From NCBI RefSeq assembly GCF_005876955.1, contig NZ_SSCL01000005.1, positions 1 through 64,000 on the forward strand: DNA of 64,000 bases, in the 5' to 3' direction. This document shows, piece by piece, positions 32,986 to 46,038 of the stretch. This stretch comes from Sinomonas gamaensis. GTDB taxonomy: Bacteria; Actinomycetota; Actinomycetes; Actinomycetales; Micrococcaceae. Position 1 is the stretch's first letter, and each line of letters opens with the position of its first letter. The position numbers were made by a program, and so were the translations under genes. The notes beneath the pieces were generated by a model. The model did not search any database, was not told the DNA's origin, and was given only the letters and a program-made list of their open reading frames with translations.

Positions 32986-33624
32986 CTATGACGTACTCGA
33001 CGGGCTGGGGGAAGCCTTCGAGGGGCTCGGCGACGGCGTGCCCGATTGCCCCTTCTGCCGGTGTTGGCCCGGGTTCTCGCGGACCTGCTTGTTCGCGAAC
33101 GGCCCCTTCTTCACCTGATCGGCCACGTACTCGTTGCTGGTCTGGGCCGCGCGCACCATGACGGTGTCGCCCTTGGAGACGTCACCGGACTTGATGGCTG
33201 CGCCCTTGGGCTGCCCCTGTCCCACAAACTTCGTCGAACCGTTGAGCGTGTAGGTCTGCGTGAAGCCATCGTCGCTCTTGACGGTCAGCTTGGTGTCGCT
33301 GATGTCTGTTACCGTGCCGCGCTGCACGAACACCGTCTCGATCGAGCCGTCCGGCTTCTTGACCGTCATCTGTCCGTGGAGTGTCTCGGCGCCGGCCTGC
33401 CCGGCGCCCGGCTTGCTCGCGTGCTTGCTCGGGTGCGCGCTCGCGCTGGCCGAGGGCGACGGCGTCGGGCTGCCGCTCTGATCCGCTGCCCATACCGCGG
33501 CGCTTCCCGCGCCCGCGAGACCGAGGACGACGGCGCCGATCACCACAGCGCGACGGGTCCTCGGCGGTTGAGGAACGTTGGAGCTGGGCGGGGTCGGCGG
33601 AACAGGCGGATAGGTGTTGCTCAT
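32986..33624 (-). CDS. membrane-anchored protein with Ser/Pro-rich linkers, unknown
   Basis: The 212-residue protein has a Pro-rich cytosolic head and one transmembrane anchor (AVVIGAVVLGLAGAGSAAVW). An extracytoplasmic Ser/Pro/Ala spacer leads to a small beta-rich domain (VKKPDGSIETVFVQRGTVTDI, then DTKLTVKSDDGFTQTYTLNG) resembling DUF5666-type modules. The C-terminus is again Ser/Pro-rich. ATG at 33624 is preferred over GTG 33645. It looks surface-exposed, but nothing in the context gives a function. Confidence 0.65.
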   Translation of the reverse strand: MSNTYPPVPPTPPSSNVPQPPRTRRAVVIGAVVLGLAGAGSAAVWAADQSGSPTPSPSASASAHPSKHASKPGAGQAGAETLHGQMTVKKPDGSIETVFVQRGTVTDISDTKLTVKSDDGFTQTYTLNGSTKFVGQGQPKGAAIKSGDVSKGDTVMVRAAQTSNEYVADQVKKGPFANKQVRENPGQHRQKGQSGTPSPSPSKASPSPSSTS

Positions 33625-33712
33625 GTGTTCATGATCCCCCGACACGCCCCGCTCAATTCGTATCCACAGGCAGTCGGAAGGAGATTCACAGCGAGACCAA
33701 AGCTAGGTCGCT

Positions 33713-34084
33713 TCAGTTCTCGAAAAGGCAGAAGGGGTGGCCCGCCGGGTCGAAGAAGACGATGACGTCGTCCTGAGGCTGGTGATCAGCCCTGCGCGCT
33801 CCGCATTCCTTCGCGTGGGCCGCCGCCTTCTCGAGATTCTCGACCTTGAGGTCAAGGTGCATCATCATCTGCTGCTTCCCCGGCTGCTCGGGCCAGACGG
33901 GGGCCTCGAAGTTGTCCTCGACCTGGAAGGAGAGCTTAGGGCCCCCAGCAGGGTTCAGGACTGTGCACCACTCCCGGCTGTCCTCCCCCAGCTCCCATCC
34001 GAGGAGATTGGCGTAGAAGCGAGCGAGCTGCCGGGGGTCCGGTGCTCCGAGGACCGTGGCGTGCAGGGCGATCGGTGAACTCAT
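33713..34084 (-). CDS. VOC-superfamily (glyoxalase/bleomycin-resistance-like) protein
   Basis: The 123-residue single-domain VOC protein starts MSSPIALHATVLGAPDPRQL. Metal-type residues occur in MMHLDLKVENLEKAAAHA and near the end in VIVFFDPAGHPFCLFE, the usual closing signature. The natural substrate is unknown. The ATG at 34084 has no good Shine-Dalgarno sequence. A strong hairpin separates it from the gatB end. Confidence 0.8.
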   Translation of the reverse strand: MSSPIALHATVLGAPDPRQLARFYANLLGWELGEDSREWCTVLNPAGGPKLSFQVEDNFEAPVWPEQPGKQQMMMHLDLKVENLEKAAAHAKECGARRADHQPQDDVIVFFDPAGHPFCLFEN

Positions 34085-34103
34085 GAAGGTCAGCGTAAGA
34101 CGC

Positions 34104-34138
34104 AGCCGCCGGGTCCAGAAGGTCTGGGCCCGGCGGCT
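34104..34138. terminator. terminator of the gatCAB operon
   Basis: An almost perfect 16-bp inverted repeat (AGCCGCCGGGTCCAGA, loop AGG, TCTGGGCCCGGCGGCT) lies 26 bp after the gatB stop on the minus strand. Confidence 0.8.
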
Positions 34139-34164
34139 CTTAGTGAAGGAGGGGATGCAACGCA

Positions 34165-35670
34165 TTACGCGTTGACGCCCAGCTTCTCGAGGATGAGCTC
34201 GCGCACCCGACCGGCGTCGGCCTGGCCGCGCGTGGCCTTCATGACGCCACCGACGATCGCACCCACCGCCTGGACCTTGCCGCCGCGGATCTTGTCCGCG
34301 ACATCGGGCTGCGCGGCGAGCGCCGCGTCGATCGCCTCAAGGAGGGGGCCGTCGTCGGACACGAGGACCAGCCCGCGGGACTCCATGACCTGCGTCGGAG
34401 TGCCCTCCCCGGCGATGACGCCGTCGAGGACCTGCCCGGCCATCTTGTTGTTGAGCTTTCCGCCCTCGACGAGACCGTTGAGCTCGACGATGGCCTCAGG
34501 GCTCACTCCGAGGTCTGCGGGATCGACGTCGGCTACCTTTGCACGCCCGACGATCTCGCCCATCCACCACTTGCGCGCGGCCGCGGGAGTCGCGCCAGCC
34601 GCGATGGTCTCCTCAATCGCGTCCATCACGCCAGCATTGACCACGTCCCGGAACTCGGGATCGGAGTAACCCCACGCCGTCTTGAGGCGCTTGCGGCGCT
34701 CGGCCGGCGGTTCGGGAAGCTGCGCACGGAGCGACTCGACCCACTCGCGCGTTGCCACAAGCGGCACAAGGTCAGGCTCGGGGAAGTAGCGGTAGTCATC
34801 GGCGTCGCTCTTCGGGCGGCCCGCCGTCGTCGTGCGCGTGTCCTCGTGCCAGTGGCGCGTCTCCTGGGTGACCTTCTCCCCAGCCGCGAGAACCGCCGCG
34901 TGACGCTGGATCTCGAAGCGCACGGCGTGCTCGACGGACCGCAGCGAGTTGACGTTCTTGGTCTCCGAGCGAATGCCGAACTTGTCAGCGCCCTTCGGCA
35001 TGAGGGAGACGTTCGCGTCGCACCGGACGTTGCCGCGCTCCATGCGGGCATCCGAGACCCCGAGGTTCTTCACGATCTCGCGGATCGCCGAGACGTAGGC
35101 GCGAGCCAGTTCGGGCGCACGGCGGCCCGCGCCGACAATCGGTTTCGTGACGATCTCGACAAGCGGGACGCCCGCGCGGTTGTAGTCGACGAGCGAGTAA
35201 TCGGCTCCCTGGATGCGACCGGTCGCCCCACCCATGTGGGTCAGCTTGCCGGCGTCCTCCTCCATGTGCGCGCGCTCGATCTCGACGCGGAACACTTCGC
35301 CGTCCTCGAGTTCGATGTCGATCCAGCCGTCGTGGGCGATGGGCTCGTCGTACTGGGAGGTCTGGAAGTTCTTCGGGGTATCCGGGTAGAAGTAGTTCTT
35401 CCGGGCGAACCGGCAGGACTCCGCGATCTCGCAGTTGAGCGCGAGGCCGATCTTGATCGACGACTCGACGGCGGCCTTGTTCACCACAGGGAGCACGCCC
35501 GGCATGCCGAGGTCGACCTCGTTGACGTTCGTGTTCGGGTCGTCGCCGAAGGCGTTCGGGGCCGAGGAGAACATCTTGGTCTTGGTGTTGAGCTCGACGT
35601 GGACCTCGAAGCCGAGGACGGGATCGAACTGCTCCATGGCCTCGTCGAAGGACAGGATCTGGTCAGCCAT
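34165..35670 (-). CDS. gatB: Asp/Glu-tRNA amidotransferase subunit B
   Basis: The 501-residue GatB subunit activates misacylated Asp-tRNA(Asn) or Glu-tRNA(Gln) with ATP and binds the tRNA. Signatures are [52 protein letters not shown] and [14 protein letters not shown]. The C-terminal YqeY-like tail ends [15 protein letters not shown] at 35670 overlaps the gatA stop by one base (TAATG). It is the third gene of gatCAB, and the terminator at 34104-34138 follows. Confidence 0.97.
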   Translation of the reverse strand: MADQILSFDEAMEQFDPVLGFEVHVELNTKTKMFSSAPNAFGDDPNTNVNEVDLGMPGVLPVVNKAAVESSIKIGLALNCEIAESCRFARKNYFYPDTPKNFQTSQYDEPIAHDGWIDIELEDGEVFRVEIERAHMEEDAGKLTHMGGATGRIQGADYSLVDYNRAGVPLVEIVTKPIVGAGRRAPELARAYVSAIREIVKNLGVSDARMERGNVRCDANVSLMPKGADKFGIRSETKNVNSLRSVEHAVRFEIQRHAAVLAAGEKVTQETRHWHEDTRTTTAGRPKSDADDYRYFPEPDLVPLVATREWVESLRAQLPEPPAERRKRLKTAWGYSDPEFRDVVNAGVMDAIEETIAAGATPAAARKWWMGEIVGRAKVADVDPADLGVSPEAIVELNGLVEGGKLNNKMAGQVLDGVIAGEGTPTQVMESRGLVLVSDDGPLLEAIDAALAAQPDVADKIRGGKVQAVGAIVGGVMKATRGQADAGRVRELILEKLGVNA

Positions 35671-37217
35671 TACTTCACACCTCCGGTCTTCTCGGTCCCG
35701 AGGACCGGAGCCTTCGCCAGCAGCGGGCCACCCCACTGCGCCTCGAGCAGGGATTCCAGGACGGCCCCGACCTTGTACAGGCGAGCGTCCTCGCGGGCAG
35801 GCGCAAGGAGCTGAACGCCGACGGGCAGGCCGTCCTCATCCGCGAGGCCGCCCGGAAGGGAGAGGCCGGGGACGCCGGCGAGGTTGGCCGGGATCGTCGC
35901 GACGTCGTTGAGGTACATGGCCAGCGGGTCATCGAGCTTCTCGCCGAGCGGGAACGCCGTGGTAGGCGCCGTCGGCGAGATGAGGATGTCGGCCTTCTCG
36001 AACGCCGCGTCGAAGTCGCGCTGGATGAGCGTGCGGACCTTCTGGGCCGAGCCGTAGTAGGCGTCGTAGTAGCCGGCCGAGAGGGCATACGTGCCGAGGA
36101 TGATGCGGCGCTTCGCCTCATCGCCGAATCCGGCGGCGCGCGTGGCACCCATCACCCGCTCGATCGTGAGCGGGCCGTCCTTCGGCAGGACCCGCAGGCC
36201 ATAGCGGACGCCGTCGAACTTCGCGAGGTTCGAGGAGACCTCGGACGGCATGATGAGGTAATACGCGCCGAGGGCGTATTTGAAGTTGGGGCACGAAACC
36301 TCGACGATCTCCGCGCCCGCCCCGCGGAGCAGTTCCACGGCGTCGCGGAAGCGCGCCTCGACGCCGGCCTGGAAGCCCTCGCCGCCGAGCTCCTTCACAA
36401 TGCCGATGCGCACGCCGTCGACGCTGCCGTTCCGGGCGGCTTCGGCGAGGTTGTCGAAGGAGTCCGTCAGGGAGGTCGAGTCGAACGGATCGTGGCCGCC
36501 GATGAGCTCCTGAAGGAGGGCCGCGTCCAGAATCGACCGGGAGACCGGTCCGATCTGGTCGAGGCTCGACGCCATTGCGATCGCGCCGTAGCGCGACACC
36601 GCGCCGTACGTCGGCTTCACCCCTACCGTTCCCGTGACCGCGCCGGGCTGGCGGATGGACCCGCCGGTGTCCGTGCCGAGGGCAAGCGGCGCTTCGAAAG
36701 CGGCCACCGCGGCCGCCGAGCCGCCGCCGGAACCGCCGGGGATCCGGTCGAGGTCCCACGGGTTGCGCGTCGGCCCGAACGCCGAGTGCTCGGTCGAGGA
36801 GCCCATCGCAAACTCGTCGAGGTTCGTCTTGCCGAGCATCGGAAGCTTGGCGGCCCTGATCTTGCGGATCACGGTCGCGTCGTAGGGGCTCTTCCAGCCC
36901 TCCAGGATGCGGGAGCCCGCCGTCGTCGGCTGGCCGACGGTGACGATGAGGTCCTTGATCGCGATCGGCACGCCGGCCAGCGGATGCAGAGCGGCGGCGT
37001 CGTCCCCGCCCGCGGCGCGGAGGGAGTCCACCTCGCGGGCGACGGCGAGCGCCTCCTCCGTGTTGACGTGCAGGAACGCGTGGACCTCCTCGTCGACCTC
37101 GGCGATACGGTCCAAGTGCGCCTGCGTGACCTCTTCGGAGGAGACCTCCTTCGTGGACAGCTTCTCGGCCAGCTGCGTGGCCGTGCTCGTAATCAGCTCG
37201 TTCATTCGGGCGCTCAC
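35670..37217 (-). CDS. gatA: Asp/Glu-tRNA amidotransferase subunit A
   Basis: The 515-residue amidase-signature glutaminase subunit has the catalytic Ser-cisSer-Lys triad. The Lys is in [11 protein letters not shown], the cis-Ser in [14 protein letters not shown] and the nucleophile Ser in [11 protein letters not shown]. It produces ammonia for the GatB-bound tRNA. GTG at 37217 overlaps the gatC stop by 4 bp; an ATG four codons later (MNELITSTA) is a possible true start. Length and motifs are normal. Confidence 0.97.
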   Translation of the reverse strand: MSARMNELITSTATQLAEKLSTKEVSSEEVTQAHLDRIAEVDEEVHAFLHVNTEEALAVAREVDSLRAAGGDDAAALHPLAGVPIAIKDLIVTVGQPTTAGSRILEGWKSPYDATVIRKIRAAKLPMLGKTNLDEFAMGSSTEHSAFGPTRNPWDLDRIPGGSGGGSAAAVAAFEAPLALGTDTGGSIRQPGAVTGTVGVKPTYGAVSRYGAIAMASSLDQIGPVSRSILDAALLQELIGGHDPFDSTSLTDSFDNLAEAARNGSVDGVRIGIVKELGGEGFQAGVEARFRDAVELLRGAGAEIVEVSCPNFKYALGAYYLIMPSEVSSNLAKFDGVRYGLRVLPKDGPLTIERVMGATRAAGFGDEAKRRIILGTYALSAGYYDAYYGSAQKVRTLIQRDFDAAFEKADILISPTAPTTAFPLGEKLDDPLAMYLNDVATIPANLAGVPGLSLPGGLADEDGLPVGVQLLAPAREDARLYKVGAVLESLLEAQWGGPLLAKAPVLGTEKTGGVK

Positions 37218-37510
37218 TCCTCGTCCAGGATGGCCGGGACCTTGAAGCGGCTGTCCTCGGCGTCGGGCGCACCGGACAGGGCCTCCTCGGGGGTCAGCAC
37301 GTGACCCACGACGTCCTCGCGGAAGACGTTGCTGAGCGCGATCGGGTGGGACGTTGCAGGGACATCCGGGCCCGCGACCTCGCTCACCGACTTGACGGCG
37401 TCGACGATGTGGGCGAGCTCGCCCGCCATCCTGTCCAGCTCTTCTGCACTCATCTCGATGCGCGCAAGCTGCGCCAAATGCGCAACGTCGTCACGAGTGA
37501 TCTCAGCCAT
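37214..37510 (-). CDS. gatC: Asp/Glu-tRNA amidotransferase subunit C
   Basis: The 98-residue GatC wraps around and stabilises the GatA-GatB complex. The family opening [20 protein letters not shown] and the C-terminal [20 protein letters not shown] are clear. ATG at 37510 has GGGGAG upstream. It is the first gene of the operon. A -10-like TAGACT lies about 45 bp upstream on the minus strand. Confidence 0.95.
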   Translation of the reverse strand: MAEITRDDVAHLAQLARIEMSAEELDRMAGELAHIVDAVKSVSEVAGPDVPATSHPIALSNVFREDVVGHVLTPEEALSGAPDAEDSRFKVPAILDEE

Positions 37511-37593
37511 GGATCTCCCCTGTGCGGTGGTTAGGTATCGCCGTCCAGTCTAGTCGCGCGGTGAGAAGGGCAATGCCCCGGGGTCGCAGGGAG

Positions 37594-39024
37594 CTAGCCG
37601 ATTCCGATGACCCCGATCAGCACGCCGACGGCGAGCATCACGAGCGAGATCGCCGCCGTGCGCCAGAGGACGAGCTTGTGGTGGTCGCCGAGCTCGACCT
37701 TCGCGAGAGAGACGAGCAGGAGGATCGCCGGCACCAGCGGGCTCTGGAGGTGGAACGGCTGGCCCGTGATGGACGCACGCGCCATCTCCGCGGCGCCGAT
37801 ACCGTAGTGGCCTGCGGTCTCGGAGAGGATCGGCAGGACGCCGAAGTAGAACGCGTCATTGCTCATGAAGAAGGTCATCGGGATGGACAGGATGCCGGTG
37901 ATGACTGCCATGAACGGGCCGGCCTCGGCCGGGATGATCGACACGAGCCAGGACGACATCTCCTGGACGATCGTCGTGCCGTTGATCTTGCCGGTCAGCA
38001 CGCCAGTGAGGACGGCGGCCGCCATCACCATCGAGACGACGGCGACGATCGACGGCGCGTGCGCCACGAGCTGCGCGGCCTGGTCCTTGACCCGCGGGAA
38101 ATTGACCACGAGGGCGACGGCGGCGCCCACCATGAAGACGTACGGCAGCGGCAGGACGTTGGCCACGAGCAGCACCATGATCCCGACCGTGAGGGCAAGG
38201 TTGAACCAGAACAGCTTCGGGCGCAGCGTCGAGCGCGTCGGGTCGAGGGCGGTGCCGCCCATCGACTCGCTCTCGAGGGTGAGCACGGGCTCAGCCGGCG
38301 CTGCGAGCGCGAGCCCGCCGCCCGGCGTCGTCCGCTTTCCGCCCCGCACCGCAGCGAAGGGGCTCCCGGAGAACCCAGAGCCGCCGGCGCCCCACACTTC
38401 GGGACGCTCTGCGGCGAGGCGGCGGCGCTCCCGCAGACCGAGCTGCCACGAGAAGAGGACCACGAGCACGAGGCCGGCAAGGAGCGACGGGACCATGGGG
38501 ACGAAGACGTCGTTGACGTCGATCTTGAGTGCCGCGGCGGCACGGGCCGTCGGGCCGCCCCACGGGAGGATGTTCATCGTGCCGTTGGCCAGGCCGGCAA
38601 CGCAGGTGAGCACCACGGGGCTCAGGCCGAGCCGCAGGTAGACGGGCAGCATCGCGGCCGTGGTGAGGATGAAGGTGGTCGATCCGTCGCCGTCGAGGGA
38701 GACCGCGGCCGCGAGCAGGGCCGTGCCGAGGACGACCTTGGCCGGGTCGTTGCCGAGCTTGCGCAGGATGAACTTGACCAGGGGGTCGAAGAGGCCCACA
38801 TCGATCATGAGGCCGAAATAGATGATGGCGAACATGAGCAGGGCCGCCGTCGACGCCATGGACTTCATGGACGTCAGGACCATGTCTCCGATGCCGAGCC
38901 CCGCGCCGGCGAAGAGGCCGAAGACGGTGGGCACGATGATCAGTGCGAGCACCGGGGTGAGCTTCTTGGTCATGATGAGCGCCATGAAGACGGCGATCAT
39001 CCCGAAGCCGAGCAGTACCAGCAT
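37594..39024 (-). CDS. CitMHS-family citrate-metal transporter
   Basis: The 476-residue membrane protein has about 12 spans. The CitMHS family takes up citrate as a complex with Mg2+ or other divalent cations, with protons. Conserved parts are LGFGMIAVFMALIMTKKLTPVLALI, AAAVSLDGDGSTTFILT, GLANGTMNILPWGGPTARAAAAL and FFMSNDAFYFGVLPIL. The metal preference is not readable. It is divergent from a CitA/CitB-type two-component system, which in other bacteria activates citrate uptake, so citrate-responsive control is very likely. Confidence 0.93.
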   Translation of the reverse strand: MLVLLGFGMIAVFMALIMTKKLTPVLALIIVPTVFGLFAGAGLGIGDMVLTSMKSMASTAALLMFAIIYFGLMIDVGLFDPLVKFILRKLGNDPAKVVLGTALLAAAVSLDGDGSTTFILTTAAMLPVYLRLGLSPVVLTCVAGLANGTMNILPWGGPTARAAAALKIDVNDVFVPMVPSLLAGLVLVVLFSWQLGLRERRRLAAERPEVWGAGGSGFSGSPFAAVRGGKRTTPGGGLALAAPAEPVLTLESESMGGTALDPTRSTLRPKLFWFNLALTVGIMVLLVANVLPLPYVFMVGAAVALVVNFPRVKDQAAQLVAHAPSIVAVVSMVMAAAVLTGVLTGKINGTTIVQEMSSWLVSIIPAEAGPFMAVITGILSIPMTFFMSNDAFYFGVLPILSETAGHYGIGAAEMARASITGQPFHLQSPLVPAILLLVSLAKVELGDHHKLVLWRTAAISLVMLAVGVLIGVIGIG

Positions 39025-39128
39025 CGCTGGCTCCTCTCTGTGAATGGCATCACTCCGCTGTGATGCGCGCTACAGAAGGTAGCCGGGCTCTTGGGCCGAA
39101 CCGGGGTTTCCATGAATTGGCCGAAGTA

Positions 39129-39164
39129 CTGCGCATTCTTCGGGTTCTGCGCATTCTGCGCACG
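39129..39164. repeat. 9-bp tandem repeats between the citrate transporter and its sensor kinase
   Basis: Four consecutive 9-mers read CTGCGCATT CTTCGGGTT CTGCGCATT CTGCGCACG. Copies 1 and 3 are identical, copy 4 shares seven leading bases and copy 2 is degenerate. They lie 14 bp before the citA start codon, next to its -10-like hexamer, and about 100 bp from the transporter start. They are candidate binding sites for the CitB-type regulator. Confidence 0.5.
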
Positions 39165-39166
39165 AA

Positions 39167-39172
39167 TAGCAT
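39167..39172 (+). promoter_or_regulatory. -10-like hexamer, leaderless candidate for the citA gene
   Basis: TAGCAT ends 6 nt before ATG 39179; there is no Shine-Dalgarno sequence. Confidence 0.4.
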
Positions 39173-39178
39173 GAGCAG

Positions 39179-40906
39179 ATGAGCACGACGACGGAGCGCG
39201 CCCATGGCGCAGGAGTGCGGCGGGGATTGCGGTTCTCCACGCGGATCCTGCTGCTCCAGCTGGCAGCCGTGGCGCTCGCCGTCGTCCTCGCAGCCGGCGC
39301 CCACCTCTGGCTGGCGTACGAGCGCCTCTGGACAGAGGCCGAGGACAACGCCCTCACGCTCGCTCGGGCCGTCGCGGCGGATCCCGACGTGCGCCGGGAA
39401 GTCGCCTCGATCGCCGCCCTGCCGGGCACTCCCCCGCCCGCTCAGCTCGCGGCGGGCCCGATCATGGCCTCGGCAGACGCGGCGAGGCAGCGCACCGGGG
39501 CGCTCTTCGTCGTCGTCACCGACGAGCAGGGCCTTCGCCTCGCCCACCCCGACCCCGCACGGCTCGGGGAGAAGGTGAGCACGGCACCGGACGTGGCCCT
39601 CTCGGGAGGCGAGGAAACCGTCCGCAACACGGGAACGCTGGGCGCCTCGGTCGGCGCCAAGGTGCCCATCCTGGCGCCCGAGGGCGCGGCGCAGAAGGCG
39701 GGAGCCGTCGTCGGGGAAGTCAGCACGGGCTTCGCCCGCTCGAGCGTGGTCGACGGCTTGGGCCGTGACGGCCTCGCCGTCGCCGGCACCGCGACGCTCG
39801 CCCTGACGGCCGGGACGCTGGCTTCCCTCGCCCTCCGCCGGCGCCTGTCGCACCTGACCTTGGGCCTTGAGCCGGAGGACATCGGGACCCTGGTCCAGGA
39901 TCAGGAGGCCGTGCTCCGCGGGATCGACGAGGGAGTCATCGGGATCTCGCGCGACGGCCGAGTGTCAGTCGTCAACGACGCGGCGCGCAGACTCCTCGTC
40001 GGGGCCGAGGACATCACCGGTACGGATTGGGCGGCCGCGCCGGTGCCTGAGGCGCTGCGGGCCCTCACTGCGACGGACGCGGACGGCGCCACGCGCGAAT
40101 TCGTCGCCGGCCAACGGGTCCTGGTGGCCAGCGCCCGCCCGGTGGTGCGCGGCTCGCAGGAGCTCGGTTGGGTCGTCATGCTGCGGGACCGGACGGAGCT
40201 GCAACGGCTGACCCGCCAGCTCGACGCTGTCGGCGCCCTCACCGAAGCCCTGCGCGCCCAGCGCCACGAGTTCAGCAACCAGCTCCACACCGTCGCGGGC
40301 CTTCTGGACATCGGGGAGGCCCAGCAAGCACGGAACTACCTCGGTCGGCTCGCCGCCTCCGGCCCGCTCGACTATCCCCTCGAACAGGCCGAGCTGCTGG
40401 GCGACCCCTCGCTCCAGGCCTTCCTCGGCGCGAAGGGGATCGAGGCCGCCGAGCGCGGGGTGGTCCTTCGCCTCGGGGCGGAGACCTTGGTGCGCCAGCC
40501 CGTCGGCGCTCCGCAGGATGTGACCACCGTCTTGGGGAACCTGGTCGACAACGCCGTCCGTGCCGCCGTCGCCGGCTCTCAGGACGAGAACGGCGAGCGG
40601 TGGGTGGAGGTCGAGGTTCTCGACGACGGCCCCACCCTTCACCTCGTGGTCGCGGATTCCGGGGATGGGATCGGCGCCGTGGCCCCGGAGCAGCTCTTCG
40701 AGCCCGGCTATACGACGCGTGCCGTGGCTTCCGCAGGCTCTGAGAGCGATCGGCTCGAGCCGCCCTGGGGTCACGGGATAGGCCTTCCCCTCGCCCGGCA
40801 GCTGGCCCGCCGGCGCGGAGGAGACGTCTGGCTCATCTCGCCGGGACGGCCAGGCGGCCCGGGCGCTGTCTTCGGCGCACGCATTGTGGGGAGGAGCTCC
40901 GCATGA
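39179..40906 (+). CDS. CitA/DcuS-type sensor histidine kinase
   Basis: The 575-residue kinase has a first membrane span (about residues 22-43) and an extracytoplasmic sensor domain of about 150 residues with the PDC/CitAP-like segment TGALFVVVTDEQGLRLAHPD. A second span lies at about 200-220 and a cytosolic PAS domain around 240-340. The transmitter has the CitA-type H-box RAQRHEFSNQLHTVAGLLDI with H363. ATPase boxes are LVDNAVRAAV, VADSGDGIG and GHGIGLPLARQLA. In this family the periplasmic domain binds citrate or a C4-dicarboxylate. The next gene overlaps by 4 bp. Confidence 0.92.
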   Translation: MSTTTERAHGAGVRRGLRFSTRILLLQLAAVALAVVLAAGAHLWLAYERLWTEAEDNALTLARAVAADPDVRREVASIAALPGTPPPAQLAAGPIMASADAARQRTGALFVVVTDEQGLRLAHPDPARLGEKVSTAPDVALSGGEETVRNTGTLGASVGAKVPILAPEGAAQKAGAVVGEVSTGFARSSVVDGLGRDGLAVAGTATLALTAGTLASLALRRRLSHLTLGLEPEDIGTLVQDQEAVLRGIDEGVIGISRDGRVSVVNDAARRLLVGAEDITGTDWAAAPVPEALRALTATDADGATREFVAGQRVLVASARPVVRGSQELGWVVMLRDRTELQRLTRQLDAVGALTEALRAQRHEFSNQLHTVAGLLDIGEAQQARNYLGRLAASGPLDYPLEQAELLGDPSLQAFLGAKGIEAAERGVVLRLGAETLVRQPVGAPQDVTTVLGNLVDNAVRAAVAGSQDENGERWVEVEVLDDGPTLHLVVADSGDGIGAVAPEQLFEPGYTTRAVASAGSESDRLEPPWGHGIGLPLARQLARRRGGDVWLISPGRPGGPGAVFGARIVGRSSA

Positions 40907-41562
40907 CGGACTTCAGGGTGCTCATCGTCGATGACGACTTCCACGTAGCCCGACTGCACGCGACCTATGTGGACGGCGTCCCGGGCTTCACGGCCCTCGC
41001 GCCGGTCGGTACCGCCTCGCTGGCGCTTCACGCGGTGCACGCGCTGCGCCCAGACCTCGTGCTGCTCGACGTCTACCTCCCCGACACTCCCGGCCTCGAA
41101 CTGCTGCGAACCGTTGACGTCGACGCCTTCATCCTCACCGCGGCTGCCGATCCTGACTCGATCCGCCTGGCGCTCCGCCGGGGCGCCCTCGGGTACCTCA
41201 TCAAGCCGTTCACGGCCGACGACCTCGAGGCGGTGCTCCGCGGCTACGCCCGCTACCGCCGTCTGCTCCGGGGCCCTGGGACCCTCGACCAAGCCGCCGT
41301 GGACCGCGCGCGGCGGGCCCTGCTCGGTGGGCGCGAGGCAACGGCCCCGGCTCGACCCCGCTCGGGTACAGAAACTGCCGTCCTCGAGGCCCTCGGATCC
41401 GGCGACCTCCTGTCCGCCGCGGAGGTTGCCGCCGTCGTCGGCGTTTCCCGCGCCACGGCGCAGCGCTATCTCGCCGCCCTCGCCGACGATGGCTCCGTCG
41501 AGATCCAGCTCCGGTACGGCTCTACCGGGCGCCCCGAACACCGTTACGGCCTGCGGGGATGA
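40903..41562 (+). CDS. CitB/DcuR-type response regulator
   Basis: The 219-residue protein has a receiver domain with D10-D11-D12, phospho-acceptor D56 in LVLLDVYLPDTPG and Lys in YLIKPF. The C-terminal part has a winged or tri-helical HTH (SAAEVAAVVGVSRATAQRYLAALADDG) typical of CitB-family regulators. ATG at 40903 overlaps the kinase stop (ATGA). The expected target is the divergent citrate transporter, through the repeats at 39129-39164. It is convergent with the GNAT gene, 3 bp apart. Confidence 0.92.
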   Translation: MTDFRVLIVDDDFHVARLHATYVDGVPGFTALAPVGTASLALHAVHALRPDLVLLDVYLPDTPGLELLRTVDVDAFILTAAADPDSIRLALRRGALGYLIKPFTADDLEAVLRGYARYRRLLRGPGTLDQAAVDRARRALLGGREATAPARPRSGTETAVLEALGSGDLLSAAEVAAVVGVSRATAQRYLAALADDGSVEIQLRYGSTGRPEHRYGLRG

Positions 41563-41565
41563 TGC

Positions 41566-42062
41566 TTACAGCTCCTTCCGGTATACCGGGAGCCAGATGT
41601 CCGTGTGCGGGATGGGCCAGTCTCGTTCAGGAGCGCGCGCGTAGCCGAGGCGCGCATAGAGCGCGTGCGGTGCCACCCAATCCGAGCCGGTGGTGAGCAC
41701 GACGGCGGAAGCCCCGGCGCGCTTGGCCCTCGCCTCGACTTCAGCAACCAGGGCCGTCGCGGCGCCCGTGCGCTGAACTTGAGGATCAACGACGAGCAGC
41801 CGGAACTCGAACTCCCCCGCGCGGGCGACCTGCTCGAAGCCGTCGCCCGACGCCATGAGGGTCACGGAACCGACCAGACGGCCATCTCGCTCCGCGACGA
41901 GCACCGTCCCGCGGGCCGCCCGATACGCGACGTCAGCCACCTGCTGCATATACGGGTGATTGGCGTCCTCGAAATAGCCGGCACCGAGGTAGGCGGCCTG
42001 AGTGATGCGGGCGATCTCCGGATAATCCGCTTCAGTGGCCTCGCGGACTGTCAGAGCGCGGC

Positions 42063-42066
<4 letters not shown>
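41566..42066 (-). CDS. GNAT-family N-acetyltransferase
   Basis: The 166-residue single GNAT domain starts LTVREATEADYPEIARITQAAY. The acetyl-CoA site is VVDPQVQRTGAATALVAEVEA (Q-x-T-G-x-A, a variant of the Q/R-x-x-G-x-G/A loop), with HALYARLGYARAPERDW at the C-terminus. GTG at 42066 overlaps the monophosphatase stop by 4 bp (GTGA), so it is the last gene of the birA-to-GNAT run. The acceptor is unknown. Confidence 0.85.
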
Positions 42067-45214
<3,148 letters not shown>

Positions 45215-46015
45215 TTACCCCTCCGACACAGGAAGGGGCTCTTCGCCTGCCTGCTCGCCCACGCTTTCGACGCCGACGACGACGACCGTCACATTGTCGC
45301 GACCGCCGGCTTCCAACGCCGCCCTCACGAGCGCATCCGCAGCTGCCTGCGCCGTTTCGCCCTCCCTCAGGATCTCGGCGATCTCCCGGTCCTCGAGCTC
45401 GGTCGTGAGGCCGTCGGAGCAGATGAGAAGGCGCTGCCCGTCGACGGCGCGGAGGAGCCAGAGATCGGGATCGGCGTCGAATCCGGTTCCAAGCGCCCGC
45501 GTGACAACATTCCGGCGCGGATGGATGCGGGCTTCCTCCTGCGTGATCTCCCCGCGCGCCACGAGCTCCTGGACTTCCGAGTGGTCCACCGTGATCTGGA
45601 CGAACTCGTCCTCGAGCGCGACGTAGACCCGCGAATCCCCCACGTTCGCCACGATCCAGGCGGGAGCGCCGTCGTCGTCCTCGGCGAGGAAGGCCGCCGC
45701 GAGCGTGGTGCCTGCCCGCGCGCCGGTGGCGTCCCGGATCGCCCAGTCCGCGCGGCGAACGGCGAGGATCACGTCCAGGGCGGTCACGGCGCGGCCCCCG
45801 GAAAGGGTCTCCTCGCGCCCGAGGCTCTCGACGCAGAGCGCGCTGGCGACCTCGCCCGCCTCGTGCCCGCCCATGCCGTCGGCGACCGCGAAGATCGGCT
45901 CGCGGGCCAGATAGGAGTCCTCGTTGAGTTCACGGACCTCGCCCCGATCGGTGGCGGCGCCCACATCGAGCACCGGCCGCGCGGACCGCCGTGACACCTC
46001 GTCGCCGCCGGTCAT
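45215..46015 (-). CDS. PP2C-family serine/threonine phosphatase
   Basis: The 266-residue metal-dependent phosphatase has acidic metal sites in the order ATDRGEVRELNEDS, FAVADGMGGHEAGEVAS, VANVGDSRVYV, LLICSDGLTTEL and GGRDNVTVVVVGV. It resembles PstP, which reverses protein kinases in actinobacteria. No kinase gene lies nearby. ATG at 46015 with GAGGGGAG upstream is preferred; ATG 46039, in a TGATG overlap with the cyclase stop, is also plausible. The longer frame above it is the cyclase antiframe and not coding. Confidence 0.93.
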   Translation of the reverse strand: MTGGDEVSRRSARPVLDVGAATDRGEVRELNEDSYLAREPIFAVADGMGGHEAGEVASALCVESLGREETLSGGRAVTALDVILAVRRADWAIRDATGARAGTTLAAAFLAEDDDGAPAWIVANVGDSRVYVALEDEFVQITVDHSEVQELVARGEITQEEARIHPRRNVVTRALGTGFDADPDLWLLRAVDGQRLLICSDGLTTELEDREIAEILREGETAQAAADALVRAALEAGGRDNVTVVVVGVESVGEQAGEEPLPVSEG

Positions 46016-46038
46016 CGGCACTCCCCTCGATTGAGCCA

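Noticed and set aside
39000-41562. Direct demonstration that the kinase senses citrate
   Set aside because: The divergent CitMHS gene makes citrate likely, but the sensor domain is too divergent to read binding residues by eye, so no cit gene symbols were assigned.
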